From Talpa occidentalis (lineage: Eukaryota; Chordata; Mammalia; Eulipotyphla; Talpidae), in NCBI RefSeq assembly GCF_014898055.3, contig NW_023600993.1, positions 17,574,850 through 17,638,849 of the forward strand: a DNA stretch of 64,000 nucleotides, read 5' to 3'. The stretch's first letter is position 1, and each line of letters opens with the position of its first letter. Below are positions 1 through 11,661 of the stretch, one piece after another. The notes beneath the pieces were generated by a model. The model saw nothing but the letters and a program-made list of their open reading frames with translations, was not told the DNA's origin and searched no databases. Made by a program: the position numbers and the translations under genes.

Positions 1-190
1 ATATTTTGTTCCTTCAGTCTCATTATTTCTATTTCAGTTCTGTTTGTCTCTTCATGTGTAACCTCATTGGAGATAATATTATAAGGCATTTTTCTATATG
101 TGGCCTAGACCAAGCAGTCCTCCTGGAAATATCAGAACATGGACTTGAATGTGCCCTCCCACTCCTAAAAGTTAGAGTGGGAATTTTTTA

Positions 191-468
191 TTTTATTTTT
201 TTTACGATTTATTTATTTATACATACAAGAGCTGGGATAAAGGCCAGAGGCGTGGGTGGTGAGAGGATTCACCAGAGACAGAGTGGGGAACAGAACAGGC
301 AGATTGACTGAAATACACTGCTGAGGGGAGCAGTGGGCAAGTCAGGAGAGGTCTGCTTCGCCATGTGGATTGCTCCCTGGCCATCCAGGGATTGAACTTG
401 TGCTGCAGTGGCTGTAGACAGCCTCATAGGTTGTTTCTTAACCCCTTGCGCCATCAGGGAGGCCTGGA
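191..468 (-). repeat. tRNA-derived SINE, older type B, reverse orientation
   Basis: Read on the minus strand it has the GGCCTCCCTGATGGCGCAAGGGG head, the CAGCAGTGTATTTCAGTCAATC middle and the CTCTTGTATG-AATAAAT tail of type B. A 13-base duplication (TGGGAATTTTTTA) flanks it at 178-190 and 469-481. It lies inside an L1-like 3' end. Confidence 0.9.
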
Positions 469-481
469 TGGGAATTTTTTA

Positions 482-592
482 AAGAGAAAATTTGGAGAGG
501 TTAGTGCTCAAGAAATTTTCAATCTCAAGTTATTATGCTGTACACCTTAAACTTATGTAGTATTGTGTATCAATTATATCTTAATAAAACTG
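482..592 (+). repeat. L1-type 3' end fragment
   Basis: It contains GCTGTACACCTTAAACTTATG, then ATTGTGTATCAATTATATCTTAATAAA, the pattern of old mammalian L1 (L1MA/L1MB-like) 3' termini. The SINE at 191-468 is inserted in or at the edge of it. Confidence 0.5.
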
Positions 593-1166
593 AGGGAACT
601 AAAGAAACTTTTGAGACCTTACTACTAATGAGGCACTTAGGGGAACTAAAGTAGTAAAAAGTTCTCATTTCTTATACGTGAAAATAGGTATAACTTCACC
701 CTTAGAAAACTCAGTGAGGAGAGACAGTCCTTTCCCAGTGGTAACCAGACCTTCTTGGTCTCCCAGTCAGCTGAAATGGGCCTGTTGTCCTAAATCAACT
801 TGTATTTCAGAGTCTGTTCTCTGTATAATTCCTGCTTAAAAGAAATGTTTGTTCCACCAAGGCCTTCTCTCAGCAATCAAATAAATTTCTGTTCAGTGAA
901 TTAGAATTTCAGTGTCTCAGAAAATTATAGATGCGTTCTGTAAAAACATAAATATAAAAATCATCCCTACTTTAAGCAAAACCAGATAAATAAAAAGAAG
1001 CAGATTTTGAAAATAATGCTTTTGTTAGTAAGAATAAGCCTAAAGATAATAATGTTCCTTAAATTTTACTATCTAGAGGTGGTCTAATATAATAATTAAA
1101 TATTATAAGTAAAATACATGCTCACAAACTAATGTTCATGCTTTAACACATTATAAACAAACTTTC

Positions 1167-1440
1167 TGGGTCTCCCTGGTGACACAAGGGGTTAAGTCTC
1201 AGCACTATGAAGTTATCCTCAGCCACTGCAGCTCGAGCAATCCCTGGCCAGGGAGCTGGCCCTTGTGGCACAGCAGACCTCTCCTGACTTGCCCACTGCT
1301 CCCTTAAGCAGTGTATTTCAGTCAATCCACCTGTTCTACTCCATGCTGTCTTTGGTGAATCCTCTCATCCCCGCCCCAACACCTCTAGCCTGCACCCTAG
1401 CTCTTGTATGCATACATAAATAAAATAAATCTTTTTTAAA
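1167..1440 (+). repeat. tRNA-derived SINE, type B
   Basis: It has head GGGTCTCCCTGGTGACACAAGG, a B-box-like region, the CAGCAGACCTCTCCTGACTTG middle, and a CTCTTGTATGCATACATAAATAAAATAAATC tail ending in A-runs. A degenerate duplication AAACTTTC/AAACTTCC flanks it. It is diverged, so old. Confidence 0.88.
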
Positions 1441-1934
1441 AAACTTCCTAATTGGCAACATCATGTGTACGGTCATACATCTAGTCTTAAAATGAGTTAT
1501 TTATTGTAAACAAGTCAAAATGTCCCTTCTTTTGTTTTAGTGGATTTATTTCACACTTTTACCTGATACACCTCTAGTCTCTGTGGATTTTTTTCTTTTC
1601 TAGATTTAAGGTAAATTTCAATCTATCCTATCTTCAAATTATCATAGAATAAGTTTGATATAGAACATGAGTATTGAATCTGTGGAGCTATTTTAATTCC
1701 AGAAATGCTAGCCACTCATAGTAGACCTCCCCCAATAATGATACAGATTTAACCAATTTAAAAAAGTGTTTTCTCTTATTCCTATAGAAACTGATTTTTT
1801 TTCATACTTTTCTCATAATTTGCACTCATCTCTTTCAAGAGTTTTGGTCCATTCAGAAACAATTCTTATGTATTTTAGGGTAGGGCTACACATTCTTATT
1901 GCATGATATTTAAGATAAGCAAATATAGATGTAT

Positions 1935-2130
1935 AAAACAGTTCCACTGTTTATTAGTTGTGTGACCTTGTACTAGTCACTTAACCTCCCATGGCCTTAG
2001 TTTCTTACTTAAAATGGAGATTATCAACCCTACATAAATCACAGGAATCCTGCCAGTTTAAAATGAGATGGTGTATGTGAAAGCCCTTTGTTGACAGTAA
2101 TGGATTCATGGTGATGTTATTTCCCAGAAC
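1935..2130 (+). repeat. MIR element
   Basis: TTAGTTGTGTGACCTTGTACTAGTCACTTAACC followed by CCTTAGTTTC and AAAATGGAGATTATCAACCCTACAT is the core of an ancient MIR SINE in direct orientation. Confidence 0.75.
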
Positions 2131-3061
2131 ATTAAGGCCATGGGATGATAATACAGTAGATGACTGATAAATACCAACTCAAGTTTAATTTCATTGAGAT
2201 GATAGAACAAATAATCTCAAATACCACTGCCTTAGGCACTGACACTTTGGGGTTTTATAATCTGAAAAGAAGCCTAATTCTCAATTCATGGTGCCCATTG
2301 TATTTTCTCTTGGGAATGACTATCTCTCAGGTAGCAAATATCCAACAGTTATCAGCCAAGTGGTGGGTACAGCAGTGATAATGACTCTGTTCCCCCTGCA
2401 GTGGTCTAGGTAGATAAACACCTCACAGTGTTTATTGGGCCTGATCTGGCACTTTCATTTGTCAGACATTACCTGACTGCCTCCATTAACTGTGACTCAG
2501 TGTCCAAGAACAGAGTGGCAGGAGAGAACAGAGAATGACAAGCTCAAAAGGTCAACACCAGCCTTCTAGACTCTTGAATTCAGTACTGCTTTATGAACGA
2601 ACATGATATAATCCTCTGATGCAGGATTCGTGTAAATGAATTGAAGTTTAGATCAAATTCCCATTTTTCATGGGATGCTTTTATTCATAATTATTCTTCT
2701 GAAGCATATACAGAGTTAAACTCTGTTCTGTTTTATCTCATCTTTATGGTCTTCACACCTATGTATAATGGGTATTTTCTCATATACAATGAACTACCTG
2801 AGAACACTGACATTGATGAGCTAAAACAAGGAAATCAACATTTTTCCTATGCCATGTTTATTTAAGCAAGTATTTCTAGCTTTCCCCCCTTTTTCTGAAA
2901 AGTATATAAAAAGTATCTCATCTGGTATAGTTTTACTAATTCTAATTACTACATTTCTAGTCTAGTACTTTCACTTTCTAAAGTGTTAATGAGCGTGTTT
3001 CATTCAAAGCAGAATGCTGTACTATATCATTAAAAAAAAATTCTCCCCAATTTATATGACT

Positions 3062-3412
3062 TTTATAGGGTAGTATTGGATATGTGAAAACTGAGCATTT
3101 GATATTAAAGAATTATTGCAAGAGAGTTTTAGACATGATAAAGTAGAATTATGATTATGAATATTTTTATATGTTCTTTATCTTTTAAAGATACATGCTC
3201 AACTATTTGCAAATGCAATACCTTGATATCTGGGATTTGCTTAAAAATAATTCAAAAGATCAGAAGAGGGCAGGGATATAGAAAATATCAGCTTAATATT
3301 TTATATCAATGAGATATTACAGTTGCTGAATCTGATTTATGAATTCATAGGGCTTTATTATTCTATTCTGTCTACTTTTAAATTGATACTTTCCATAGTA
3401 AAGTTTTTTGTT
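3062..3412 (+). repeat. Old LINE-like 3' end (L1M-type)
   Basis: It carries the series GATATTAAAGAATTATTG, TTTAAAGATACATGCT, GATATCTGGGATTTGCTT, ATTATTCTATTCTGTCTACTTTT and TTTCCATAGTAAAG. The same order of motifs recurs near 55.0-55.3 kb, so this is a dispersed repeat tail. The exact family is uncertain. A T-rich/GTT simple repeat follows (3404-3449). Confidence 0.5.
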
Positions 3413-4309
3413 GTTGTTGTTGTTTTTTTGTTTTTTTTTTTTTTTTTTGATTGCCGAAAATTAGTCTTACCAGCAGTGTGATCTTTGAAGGTGTGTGATT
3501 TGGCACCCTTCCCCTGTGAGGAAATCATTTGGGCGCTGACCCTCACCCTGTGAGTTTCATTCCTCTATCATCTGTCTTTAGAATATAAACTGCTTCCTGG
3601 TGCAGCCCGGGCCAGCAAGGCCCTACATTCAGAAACAACCGTGAAGTCTTTGTCCACCGCTCTTCAAACTGGCATAATTGCACAGGCAAGGTCAAATGAA
3701 AATGCTCTAAGCATACCTACAAAATTATCACTCCAGATGCATGAACTCTTCCCCTCCCCCATCATCTTCCAAATAAAAATCAAGTTATCAGTTACTCCCA
3801 GTCTTAGATTTATACAAATCTTTATTAGAACAACAAGTAGAAATGAGAATGGGAGCTAATTAATCCTCACTCTTACATAGTGATTACACTGAGGGTGAGC
3901 ACAGCTGCAGCTTCATTGGGCAGGGCTTTATTCTTCTCAACGGACTGAGCAAAGGGAAAGAGGAATTTGCTCCCAGTGGCTCTTTTACAGATTTCTGTAA
4001 AAGGTCGGGAGAATGGTTCATTCCTCATTCTTCATCTTAGTGCTTTGTTTCAGATCAATTATGACCCATTTTTAAACAACTGATATAACCCTTACCCATA
4101 AATTTTCTCAGATACCTTAGTTTTATTATTAGATACTTAAGTGTCTTTGGGCTGTCTATAATGACATAATAAATTATGTTACAAGATATTAAAATTTTGT
4201 ATTTGAATAAACATTATAAAATAGTGTTAGTTATTTCAACAAAGATAGATTTTTGGCCCATTTAGAAACAGATATTTAACTGAAATTAGGCTTTAAAAGA
4301 CTGCCTACT

Positions 4310-4544
4310 GGGGCCTCCATGGTGGTGCAGCGGTGGAGCGCTAGGCTGTGAGGCTGTCTGTGGCCTCTGCAGTGCTGGTTCGATCCCCAGCCACCGGCGA
4401 GGGTCCCACGTGGCATGCAGACCTCTCCTGTCTTGCCTGCTGCTCCCTGCTTTGGCACTGGTGAATTCTGTCACCCTCCTGCGCTTCTGACTGTACCCAA
4501 TGCTTGTATAAATAAATAAATAAATAAATCTTTAAAAAAAAAAT
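4310..4544 (+). repeat. tRNA-derived SINE, type A, internally deleted
   Basis: It has head GGGCCTCCATGGTGGTGCAGCGG and box B GGTTCGATCCCC. The segment with CAGCAGTGTACTTCGGTC is missing (about 45 bp), and the tail is CTTCTGACTGTACCCAATGCTTGTATAAATAAAT. A perfect 13-base duplication (AAGACTGCCTACT) flanks it at 4297-4309 and 4545-4557, and the TTTAAAAG target fits L1 endonuclease cutting. Confidence 0.92.
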
Positions 4545-4607
4545 AAGACTGCCTACTTTCAAAGCATGCTATCTTAGAAGAATGCAAAAATTAAATTTGT
4601 TTTTTCT

Positions 4608-4877
4608 TTTTTTTTTTTTAAAGATTTATTTATTGATACAAGAACTGGGGTACAGGCCAGATGTGCGGGAGAGTGAGAGGATTCACCAGAGACAGAGCGG
4701 GGAACAGAACAGGCAGACTGACTGAAATACACTGCTGAGGGGAGCAGCAGATGAGACAGGAGAGGTCTGCCGCGCTACGTGGGTATCTCCGCAGCCGGCC
4801 GGATTGGACCCACATTGCAGAGGCTGTGGACAGCTTCACAGCGATGCGCTCAACTGCCTGCACCACCAGGGAGGCCC
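4608..4877 (-). repeat. tRNA-derived SINE, type B, reverse orientation
   Basis: The minus strand reads GGCCTCCCTGGTGGTGCAGGC, then the tRNA-like head, CAGCAGTGTATTTCAGTCAG, CTGTACCCCAGTTCTTGTAT and an A-rich tail. Short degenerate flanks TAAATTTGTTTTTTCT/TAAATTTCTTTTTCT support retroposition. It lies only 50 bp from the previous SINE, in opposite orientation. Confidence 0.88.
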
Positions 4878-5164
4878 TAAATTTCTTTTTCTTGAATAGA
4901 TATTACCAATGGCTATGTAGACATCAGATTTCTTCTGGTGTCCACGGCTTTTTTCAAAAAGAGACACATACAAAATAGAAATACAGTGCACAACATCTAG
5001 GCAACTTCATGTTGTTTTCCTTATTTGTGAAGGATTAGCTTCTTTTCTAGATTGTTCCATGCTGAATTCCAAATTATTCTCATCAGTACTTCCAGCTATT
5101 TGTATAAATAGACCATAATTTATAGTTATTTAACTTCTCTGCCACCTTAAACAAAGAAGGGAAA

Positions 5165-5167
<3 letters not shown>

Positions 5168-5213
<46 letters not shown>

Positions 5214-5236
5214 CGACATATATATATATGTCGTTA
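5168..5236. repeat. (TA)n microsatellite with a terminal perfect palindrome
   Basis: Pure TA dinucleotides run from 5168 to about 5212. The last 26 bases (5211-5236) form a perfect palindrome: a TAACGACA arm, a TA core and a TGTCGTTA arm. Confidence 0.95.
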
Positions 5237-5847
5237 GTCTACCTGGTATCTTAAATATGAGGAGAGTAAATTCAAAAAACGTGTATAAAGTACTTGGGTT
5301 CAAGCTCAGTATCATCTGTAGTATCCTGGGTCACTGCTCCATCTAACCCCACAGGTTCCTATAGTCTTTCTAAAAACAGTTAGGAAATATGCTGTCCATG
5401 GTGTGATGATTCTAAGAAAAATTGAGGATTCATTGAGAGGGATAAATAAAATCAGGAGATACACATTATTAAAGAGAATAGTTCTGTTTTACAAATTGAA
5501 GCAGTTTCTCAGAAGTGATTGTCATCATAAAACTGGTTTTAAAATGTAGCAATCTGAAATACTAACCTTGATCTGTATATTTATAAATGTGAGTTTCAAC
5601 TGCTATTAAAAGGATTATTTCCCTACCTGTTACTATGTAAAAAAGAAACTGGTTATCTTACAAAGGCTGTTGGTATAAAATAATGTAAGTTAAGAAATAT
5701 AGTTACATGTAATAGTTTATCAAAAAATGATTTTTCTAGGAAATACAGAACAAAAAAGGAAAGCTAAAATTACCTGATCATGAGTTTATACTTTGGATTG
5801 CTGTGTAGTGAAACAAGTGGGAAAGTTCCTTCTAAAATCAAAGAGTT

Positions 5848-6053
5848 TCGATCCCTTGCTAGCCAGGTTGTTACCCACATGGCGTAGCAGACCTCTCCTG
5901 ACTCGCCTGCTGCTCCCCTCAGCAGCGTATTTCGGTCAATCTGCCTGTTCTGTTCCCCACTCTGTCTCTGGTGAATCCTCTCACCACCCACACCTCTGGC
6001 CTGTACCCCAGTTCTTGCATGCATAAATAAATAAATCTTTAAAAAAAAAATCA
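5848..6053 (+). repeat. 5'-truncated tRNA-derived SINE, type B
   Basis: The element begins at box B (TCGATCCCTTGCTAGCCAGG), with box A and the head missing. It keeps the middle and the CAGTTCTTGCATGCATAAATAAAT tail. A 12-base duplication AATCAAAGAGTT at 5836-5847 and 6054-6065 shows the truncation was present at insertion. Confidence 0.92.
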
Positions 6054-8568
6054 AATCAAAGAGTTGCCAGAATAGGATTGGTAGCTACCGTGTGGAGGTG
6101 AGAGATGACTGCATGACAAAACTAGTGTCTTAATCAGCCCATGATATTTCCGCTTTGTGTAGTCAAGTCTTTACTATAACTACCAGTTTTCTGTCTTCCT
6201 TGAACATCCAGTCTGCCTAAATATAAAAGAGCATTAGCTGTTTATAGTGACCCTGATAGATCACTATCCAGAAATGATGACCCACAAAAAAATTTTTAAC
6301 TTTAATAGATAGATCTGAGATATATACATACACACACATACCTATATGTAGATAGCTAGAGAGAGTTATTGGGATACATTTAAAATGTGCCTACAAAGCT
6401 TCATAGGTCATCCCTTATCTAAAGAAATTGCTCCCATTTGGTAAATAATAAAATACAGCCTTTTGTTTATCATCCCCATGTTCCTGTTTTTCACTTCTGT
6501 TCCCTTACCCAACCCAGGGAAGAGCTGTGAACCAGGAAACAGTTGTGCTGCCAGCATTCTTAACATAAGAAGATGAATCCCTTGACTGGCAGTCTGTAAC
6601 TGCTTTTCTGTTTCTTTTTGACCATTATACAATTGTCCACTCATTCGTTGTAGGACTCTGATTGGTGTGTCCTGTAATAGCATGTACAGTAAAACCTCAC
6701 TATAATGAAGAGCTTAGCCAGATTAGTGATTTTTTTTCTCATTTGTAGAAAGTTTTAAATGAAATTTTAAGACTTAGCACTTTTAGGCACATAGAGGCAA
6801 TATTAATAAAAGGTTTAAACTAGATAGCTATAATTCTGTTTTGCCAAGGAAAGGGATAGAGTAGGCTTTTCACACATTCACAAAAATAGAGATAATGGTT
6901 ATAATGAGCCCAGCTTCAAAACGTGCCTTTATATGTGTATAGACATTTTTGCACATTACCAAGAGTTTTCTTTTTAGAAGGCTAAATATTCTCAGATAAT
7001 ATTATTTTACACCATTAGTTTTCATGGGAATCCATTTAAAAAGAGAGAATATAGTAAACTTAAGAAAAGGTTGCTGCATTAGAATTAGTAATAATATTTG
7101 TTATTGAGTAGTGTAATATGTATCACTGTGGAAGGTAGACCGCTATGAAAAGTCTTGTTTTTTGTTTGTTTGTTTTTTTTAAGGAGAAATGAAGATAAAT
7201 TGCTTAAACACATTTAAATAACATATATGAAACCATACCAATGAAACAAAACAAAGTTCCTTTAATTGTACAAAAATTTTCTTGTGTGGACAAAATATCA
7301 GGATGATTGTATGGCACTGTGCCTTTTTAATTTGGATATTTTAATGTGCGTGATATCTTTGGGGAACTATTTTAATTTTGAGAATTTGAAGAATTAATGT
7401 AACTCTATCAATGTCTGAATCTGGAACCCTTAACAACTGAACAGTTAATATCATTTGTCTTCACTTTCACAACTCAGCCCCCCATTCAGCATTTGGCCTG
7501 GGCAGTCAGTAACACAACTCTTATTCAAGAAAGATGTTACTTCTGAAATGTTAGGCTAATTGTTCCCATACAATGGCAATAACTTAGTTTTCTTTTTCTT
7601 CTCTTTATATTTATCCTTTTAGAGATCCTGGAGCTTAATGCTTATCATGGGTATTGAGTGTTCGATTATATTGTATTGGTGAAGAACATGAATAATAAGC
7701 AGTATAGGAGTTCCTTTAAACTATAGGCATATTTCTTGCCATAACAAGAGTGCTCCTGGAAAAAAAATTATGAACTTAGAATATTTTAAATGTACCTGAG
7801 CATATCCTATGGAAAAACCTGTTGCCAAATGAAGGGTCTATTAACTTGAATGATGAATGCCCTCCTTTTTCTTAAAAATACAAAGTTTATTTTATACAAA
7901 TAAACACTGCCTTCCCTTAAATGCCTTCCCTCTGAAGGCATTCCTGCAAATAAGTCATATTGTTTGTCATACTCAAATGCCTAGGCCAGCCTACAAAAGC
8001 CTGTCAAGCTGTGTGTCTGCAGGTAGGTATAGGGAGTCCATTTTGTGGTATACAGTGAGCACCACCTCTTTATTGAGAGCATCATGGGCACACATGTATT
8101 CCAGTACTGACTATCTTGTCCAGACTGGCTCCTGCAGTAGAACATTTCATACACTAACTCAAGTAAATAAGGGAATTTAGGACAAATGGAGGTCTAGAGA
8201 TGTCTTCTTAGCTTGGGATGACATGGCCAGAATTTTAAAAGAAAAACTGTAGAAAAGAGCACCTTGCTGCAGTGCATGAATAATCCTGCTTCACTAGGCA
8301 AAGGCACATAAGAGTACCAGCTCTCCTGGTCCTCTGTAGGAGGATATACTTACCTAAGGAACATGCATGGTTGTTACCTAGGTCAGGGCTGCCTATTTTA
8401 ACTGTAGTCTTATTCAGAATGCATCCATGTTTGTAGAGAATACATCCTTTCCGTGCATTCATGTTCAAAATACTGTGGATGGGTTAGAGTTGGGGGCAAT
8501 CATATCTGAGTTCAGTATGTGTGAATAGTCTGTGTCCAGTTTAGTAAATATTTTTAAGTGAAAGATTG

Positions 8569-8874
8569 TTGGTTTTTGTTTGTTTGTTTGTTTGTTTGTT
8601 TGTTTGTTTGTTTGTTTGTTTGTTTTTACAAGCACTGGGTACAGTCAGAAGCGCGGGAGGGTGAGAGAATTCACCAGAGCCAGAGCAGGGAGCAGAGCAG
8701 GCAGAAGGACCGAAGTACACTGCTGAGGGGAGCAGCGGGCGGCAGGAGAGGTCTGCGCGCCATGCGGGACCCTCCTCCGGTGGCCGGGGAGCAGCTGGGG
8801 ATCGAACCGGCGCCGCAGAGGCCGCGGGCAGCTTCGCAACCCAGTGCTCAACCACTGCGCCACAGGGGAGGCCC
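8569..8874 (-). repeat. tRNA-derived SINE, young type A, reverse orientation, with (CAAA)n tail
   Basis: On the minus strand it is nearly full length: GGCCTCCCC head, box A GTGGCGCAGTGG, box B GGTTCGATCCCC, AGCAGTGTACTTCGGTCC, CTTCTGACTGTACCCAGTGCTTG, then a long (CAAA)n tail (8576-8626 on +). A 9-base duplication GAAAGATTG flanks it (8560-8568, 8875-8883). Confidence 0.93.
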
Positions 8875-8950
8875 GAAAGATTGCTGTTTGAGGGTGGTTT
8901 TTGTTTGCTTGTTCAGTTCTCTGGAAAGGTAATTTAAAGTTGCGGTTACT

Positions 8951-9196
8951 CGGGCCTCCCCGGTGGCGCAGCGGTTGAGTGCTGGGTTCTCAAGCTGCCC
9001 ACAGCCTCTACCCAGGCCACCGGACAAGGGTCCTACATGGCGCGCAGACCTCTCCTGCCGTGCCCACTGCTCCCCTCAGCAGTGTACTTCATCGGTCTGT
9101 CTGTTCTGCTCCCCACTCTGACTCTGGTGAATTCTCTCACCCGCCCACGCTTCTGACTGTACCCAGTGCTTGTATAAATTAAGTAAATAAATAAAT
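8951..9196 (+). repeat. tRNA-derived SINE, type A
   Basis: It has head GGGCCTCCCCGGTGGCGCAGCGG, a degraded box B region and the CTTCTGACTGTACCCAGTGCTTGTATAAATTAAG tail. The 14-base duplication AAAGTTGC(G/A)GTTAC at 8936-8949 and 9197-9210 differs at one site. Confidence 0.92.
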
Positions 9197-9210
9197 AAAG
9201 TTGCAGTTAC

Positions 9211-11062
9211 TGTAACTAAGCAAAGAAGCCTTTAATTTTTAATTTTTATGTGGGTGGCATTTGGTGAACTCTGGTCATTTGTAAATTCATAGTTTTCATG
9301 GTAAAGTGACAGTGTCTAAAGGTTGGGAAAAAGGGTTCTGGATGTTCTTGATAATCTGTCCTTACTAACTTTTTCCAATGAAGATTATTTTTTATATAAA
9401 AATAACACATGCTTATTCTTTATAGAGTTAAGTATTAAGAGTTAATACTTAATACTTAAGAATTGAGTCAGTTTTCACGTGGGACTCTACAAACTCAAAT
9501 TCGAGGGGACTCAGCAAGTATATTTGATAGTTATGTTTGTCTTACAATCTTGTGTAATTTTAGACACACTGACATCAACTTTTAGCCCTAGTTTTAACCT
9601 ACTTCTGTTTATCATTTCCCTATGCATATTTTATTGCCTCTTCATTAATATAAATCTAGACATGGATTTATGTTGCTACACATTTTCTTTTGTAAATTCT
9701 ACTACTGCTCTGCAATAATAACCTCTTATTTACTGGGCTGGAAGTTGGTCTCATTAAAAAGCTAAGGTGCATATTGAGCTATGATGAAATTCTTTTTAAG
9801 TTACCCTTTAGAAAATGTCATTTTTGGGGTTTTGCCTTTTAGAAATCAGCAAGGATCTATCTTTTGTTTAGAGAAACACTAAAAAGGAAGTGAAGTGTGG
9901 TCTAGATCAGTACTTTTTAGTTTCTGCACTATGCCAATCAAAGAATGTCTTTTTTAATACTAAAATTTGGTAAATTGTCTGTATTTTAGGTGTTTTTTCT
10001 CCCCTTATCTTCCAATCTATGGTATCTAATGATCTTCAAGGGCCTGAATGAAACTGTTGCAGGTACTTGTTTTGTCATTATCAGTGAAAGACTCTGAAGA
10101 CACAAAAAGTTGAAAAGTGATGCAAGCCCTCAATATAAGTAAAGACCATTTCTACTCACATGGGAATATATCTTTTACTCAGAACTATTTATCTAAGGAA
10201 TGATTCAGAGACTTTCCCTTACTGAGAAAATTCTGAAGTCAAGAGCATTTAGTCTAGATTTTAATTAACTTTTTATTATTTCTTAAATAAAGATGATTAA
10301 AAGATTACAATGGTGAAAAGGGACTCCTCATTAATTCTTCTCATTCTAGAGTTGTTAAAAAAGTTTTATTTAAATGATTGAGTTAGAATTATCCAAAAAT
10401 TGCAATATAACTCAAAGGTATCACCAATTCCCCCAGATAACCCTCTCCCAGTTGTGTTGTTTGTTTGTTTGTTTGTTTGTTTGTTTCAGTTTAGGACCAG
10501 TATTGAGTTTTTCACTCCTTAAAATTAGTCCGCTTTCCTTCTGCAATCACTTTTATATTCCCACTTTGACATCAGGTTGTAAATTGCTAATTTAAAGCTC
10601 AATTACAATAACTATACCAATGCATTTCATTAGTATACATGCACATTTTAATTCTTATTCATGCTAATATTGCTTTTTGTCAGAAGCACCTGTGTCTGGA
10701 TTATAAATGACATAGCAGATATTTTACTTTATGTAAATTTAAAAAGTGAATATATTTTTAAAATTTGATAACAGCATAAAATACCCTCCAGAATGTTGAG
10801 TGCAACCCTGCATTCAGAAGGATTCCTCAGCCCAGAAGCCATGGTCTCCTGATCTCTTTTCTATCAGTATGTATGGCTGTCAAATTCTGCTCTTAAAGAG
10901 TACCACCTTCTGAGATAGACATCTCCCATGCAATGAGGAGACCCCCTATAACCACACTGACTTTAAAGGCTCTTCAAACCCAGATAATTTGTTAACGAAG
11001 CTATTCTATACTTTTATTAGTAGTTGTCTAATGTCCTCAGGGACCTGGTGTGAATACTGGAG
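9211..11062. other. Intronic DNA with no recognised element
   Basis: It is AT-rich, without SINEs or clear LINE sequence. A (GTTT)n run sits at 10455-10486. No ORF resembles a known protein. Confidence 0.5.
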
Positions 11063-11066
11063 GGAA

Positions 11067-11657
11067 TGTAACAGGGTGGTTCCCAGGAAAGGGGGAGGTT
11101 CCAGGTTCCCTGCCCCACCCAAGGGAGGGTGTAGCTGAGCAGGAAGAGAAGAAGCTGCAGAGGAGACTGAGGAAGGAAACAGGATGGAGCCAGAAGGAGA
11201 CCTGGAGGAGGCGCATGGAGCCTAGAGACACGTGAAGAAACTGCGCTTGCCTTTTGATCGTGGACTGGGTGACACTGATGTGGGTGAGACCCGTGGGGAG
11301 GTGTCAATGGCAGCTTTTATCTTGATTTTGATTTTGCTCTTTTCCTTCTGGGTTTGTCTTGTTGTTTCTGACCCTTTTCTGTGGGTCCCCACTGGAAGAT
11401 GCTTTAGACTTGTGGCAGGCTTTGGGGTCTTGCCCTGGGCCAATCCCGTTTGAGTGGACTTTTACCCACGAGGGGACGGGTAACTTTGGGTGCTTGATTT
11501 AGAAACTAGATTCTTTGCCTTTCCTGTATTGTTTCCTAGTTGTATTGAAGTTCCTTCCCATTAAAGTCTCATGTTTTGTGTTGATGTGGTGGGTGGCAGA
11601 ACCCATTTAGAATAGGCAGGTTTGTGGGGTTTGGGCTGGCCCTCTCCCTGCCCCCCA
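11067..11657 (+). mobile_element. Solo LTR of an endogenous retrovirus, copy 1
   Basis: The 591-bp element starts TGTAACAGGG and ends CCCCCCA. Flanking GGAA at 11063-11066 and 11658-11661 is a 4-bp target duplication, typical of ERV1/gammaretrovirus-like integration. It has a GGGCCAATCCC CCAAT box near 11438 and a polyadenylation-like ATTAAAG near 11561. A second copy lies inverted at 16363-16959. No internal gag, pol or env sequence adjoins it, so it is a recombined solo LTR. Short frames inside it are not genes. Confidence 0.88.
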
Positions 11658-11661
11658 GGAA

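Noticed and set aside
7857..8180. 107-codon + strand frame as a possible gene or retrocopy
   Set aside because: No domain, no intron-less cDNA features such as a poly-A tail with target duplication, and AT-rich local composition.
8541..8932. Repeated small proteins such as WVQSEAREGERIHQSQS and its antisense LPAASAAPVRSPA forms
   Set aside because: They recur at every type A SINE on both strands. They are translations of the repeat, not genes.
11222..11453. Conserved-looking 73-codon frames (WVCLVVSDPFLWVPTGRCF) repeated at 16542-16793
   Set aside because: They repeat because both lie in the same solo LTR family. Solo LTRs carry no coding region here.
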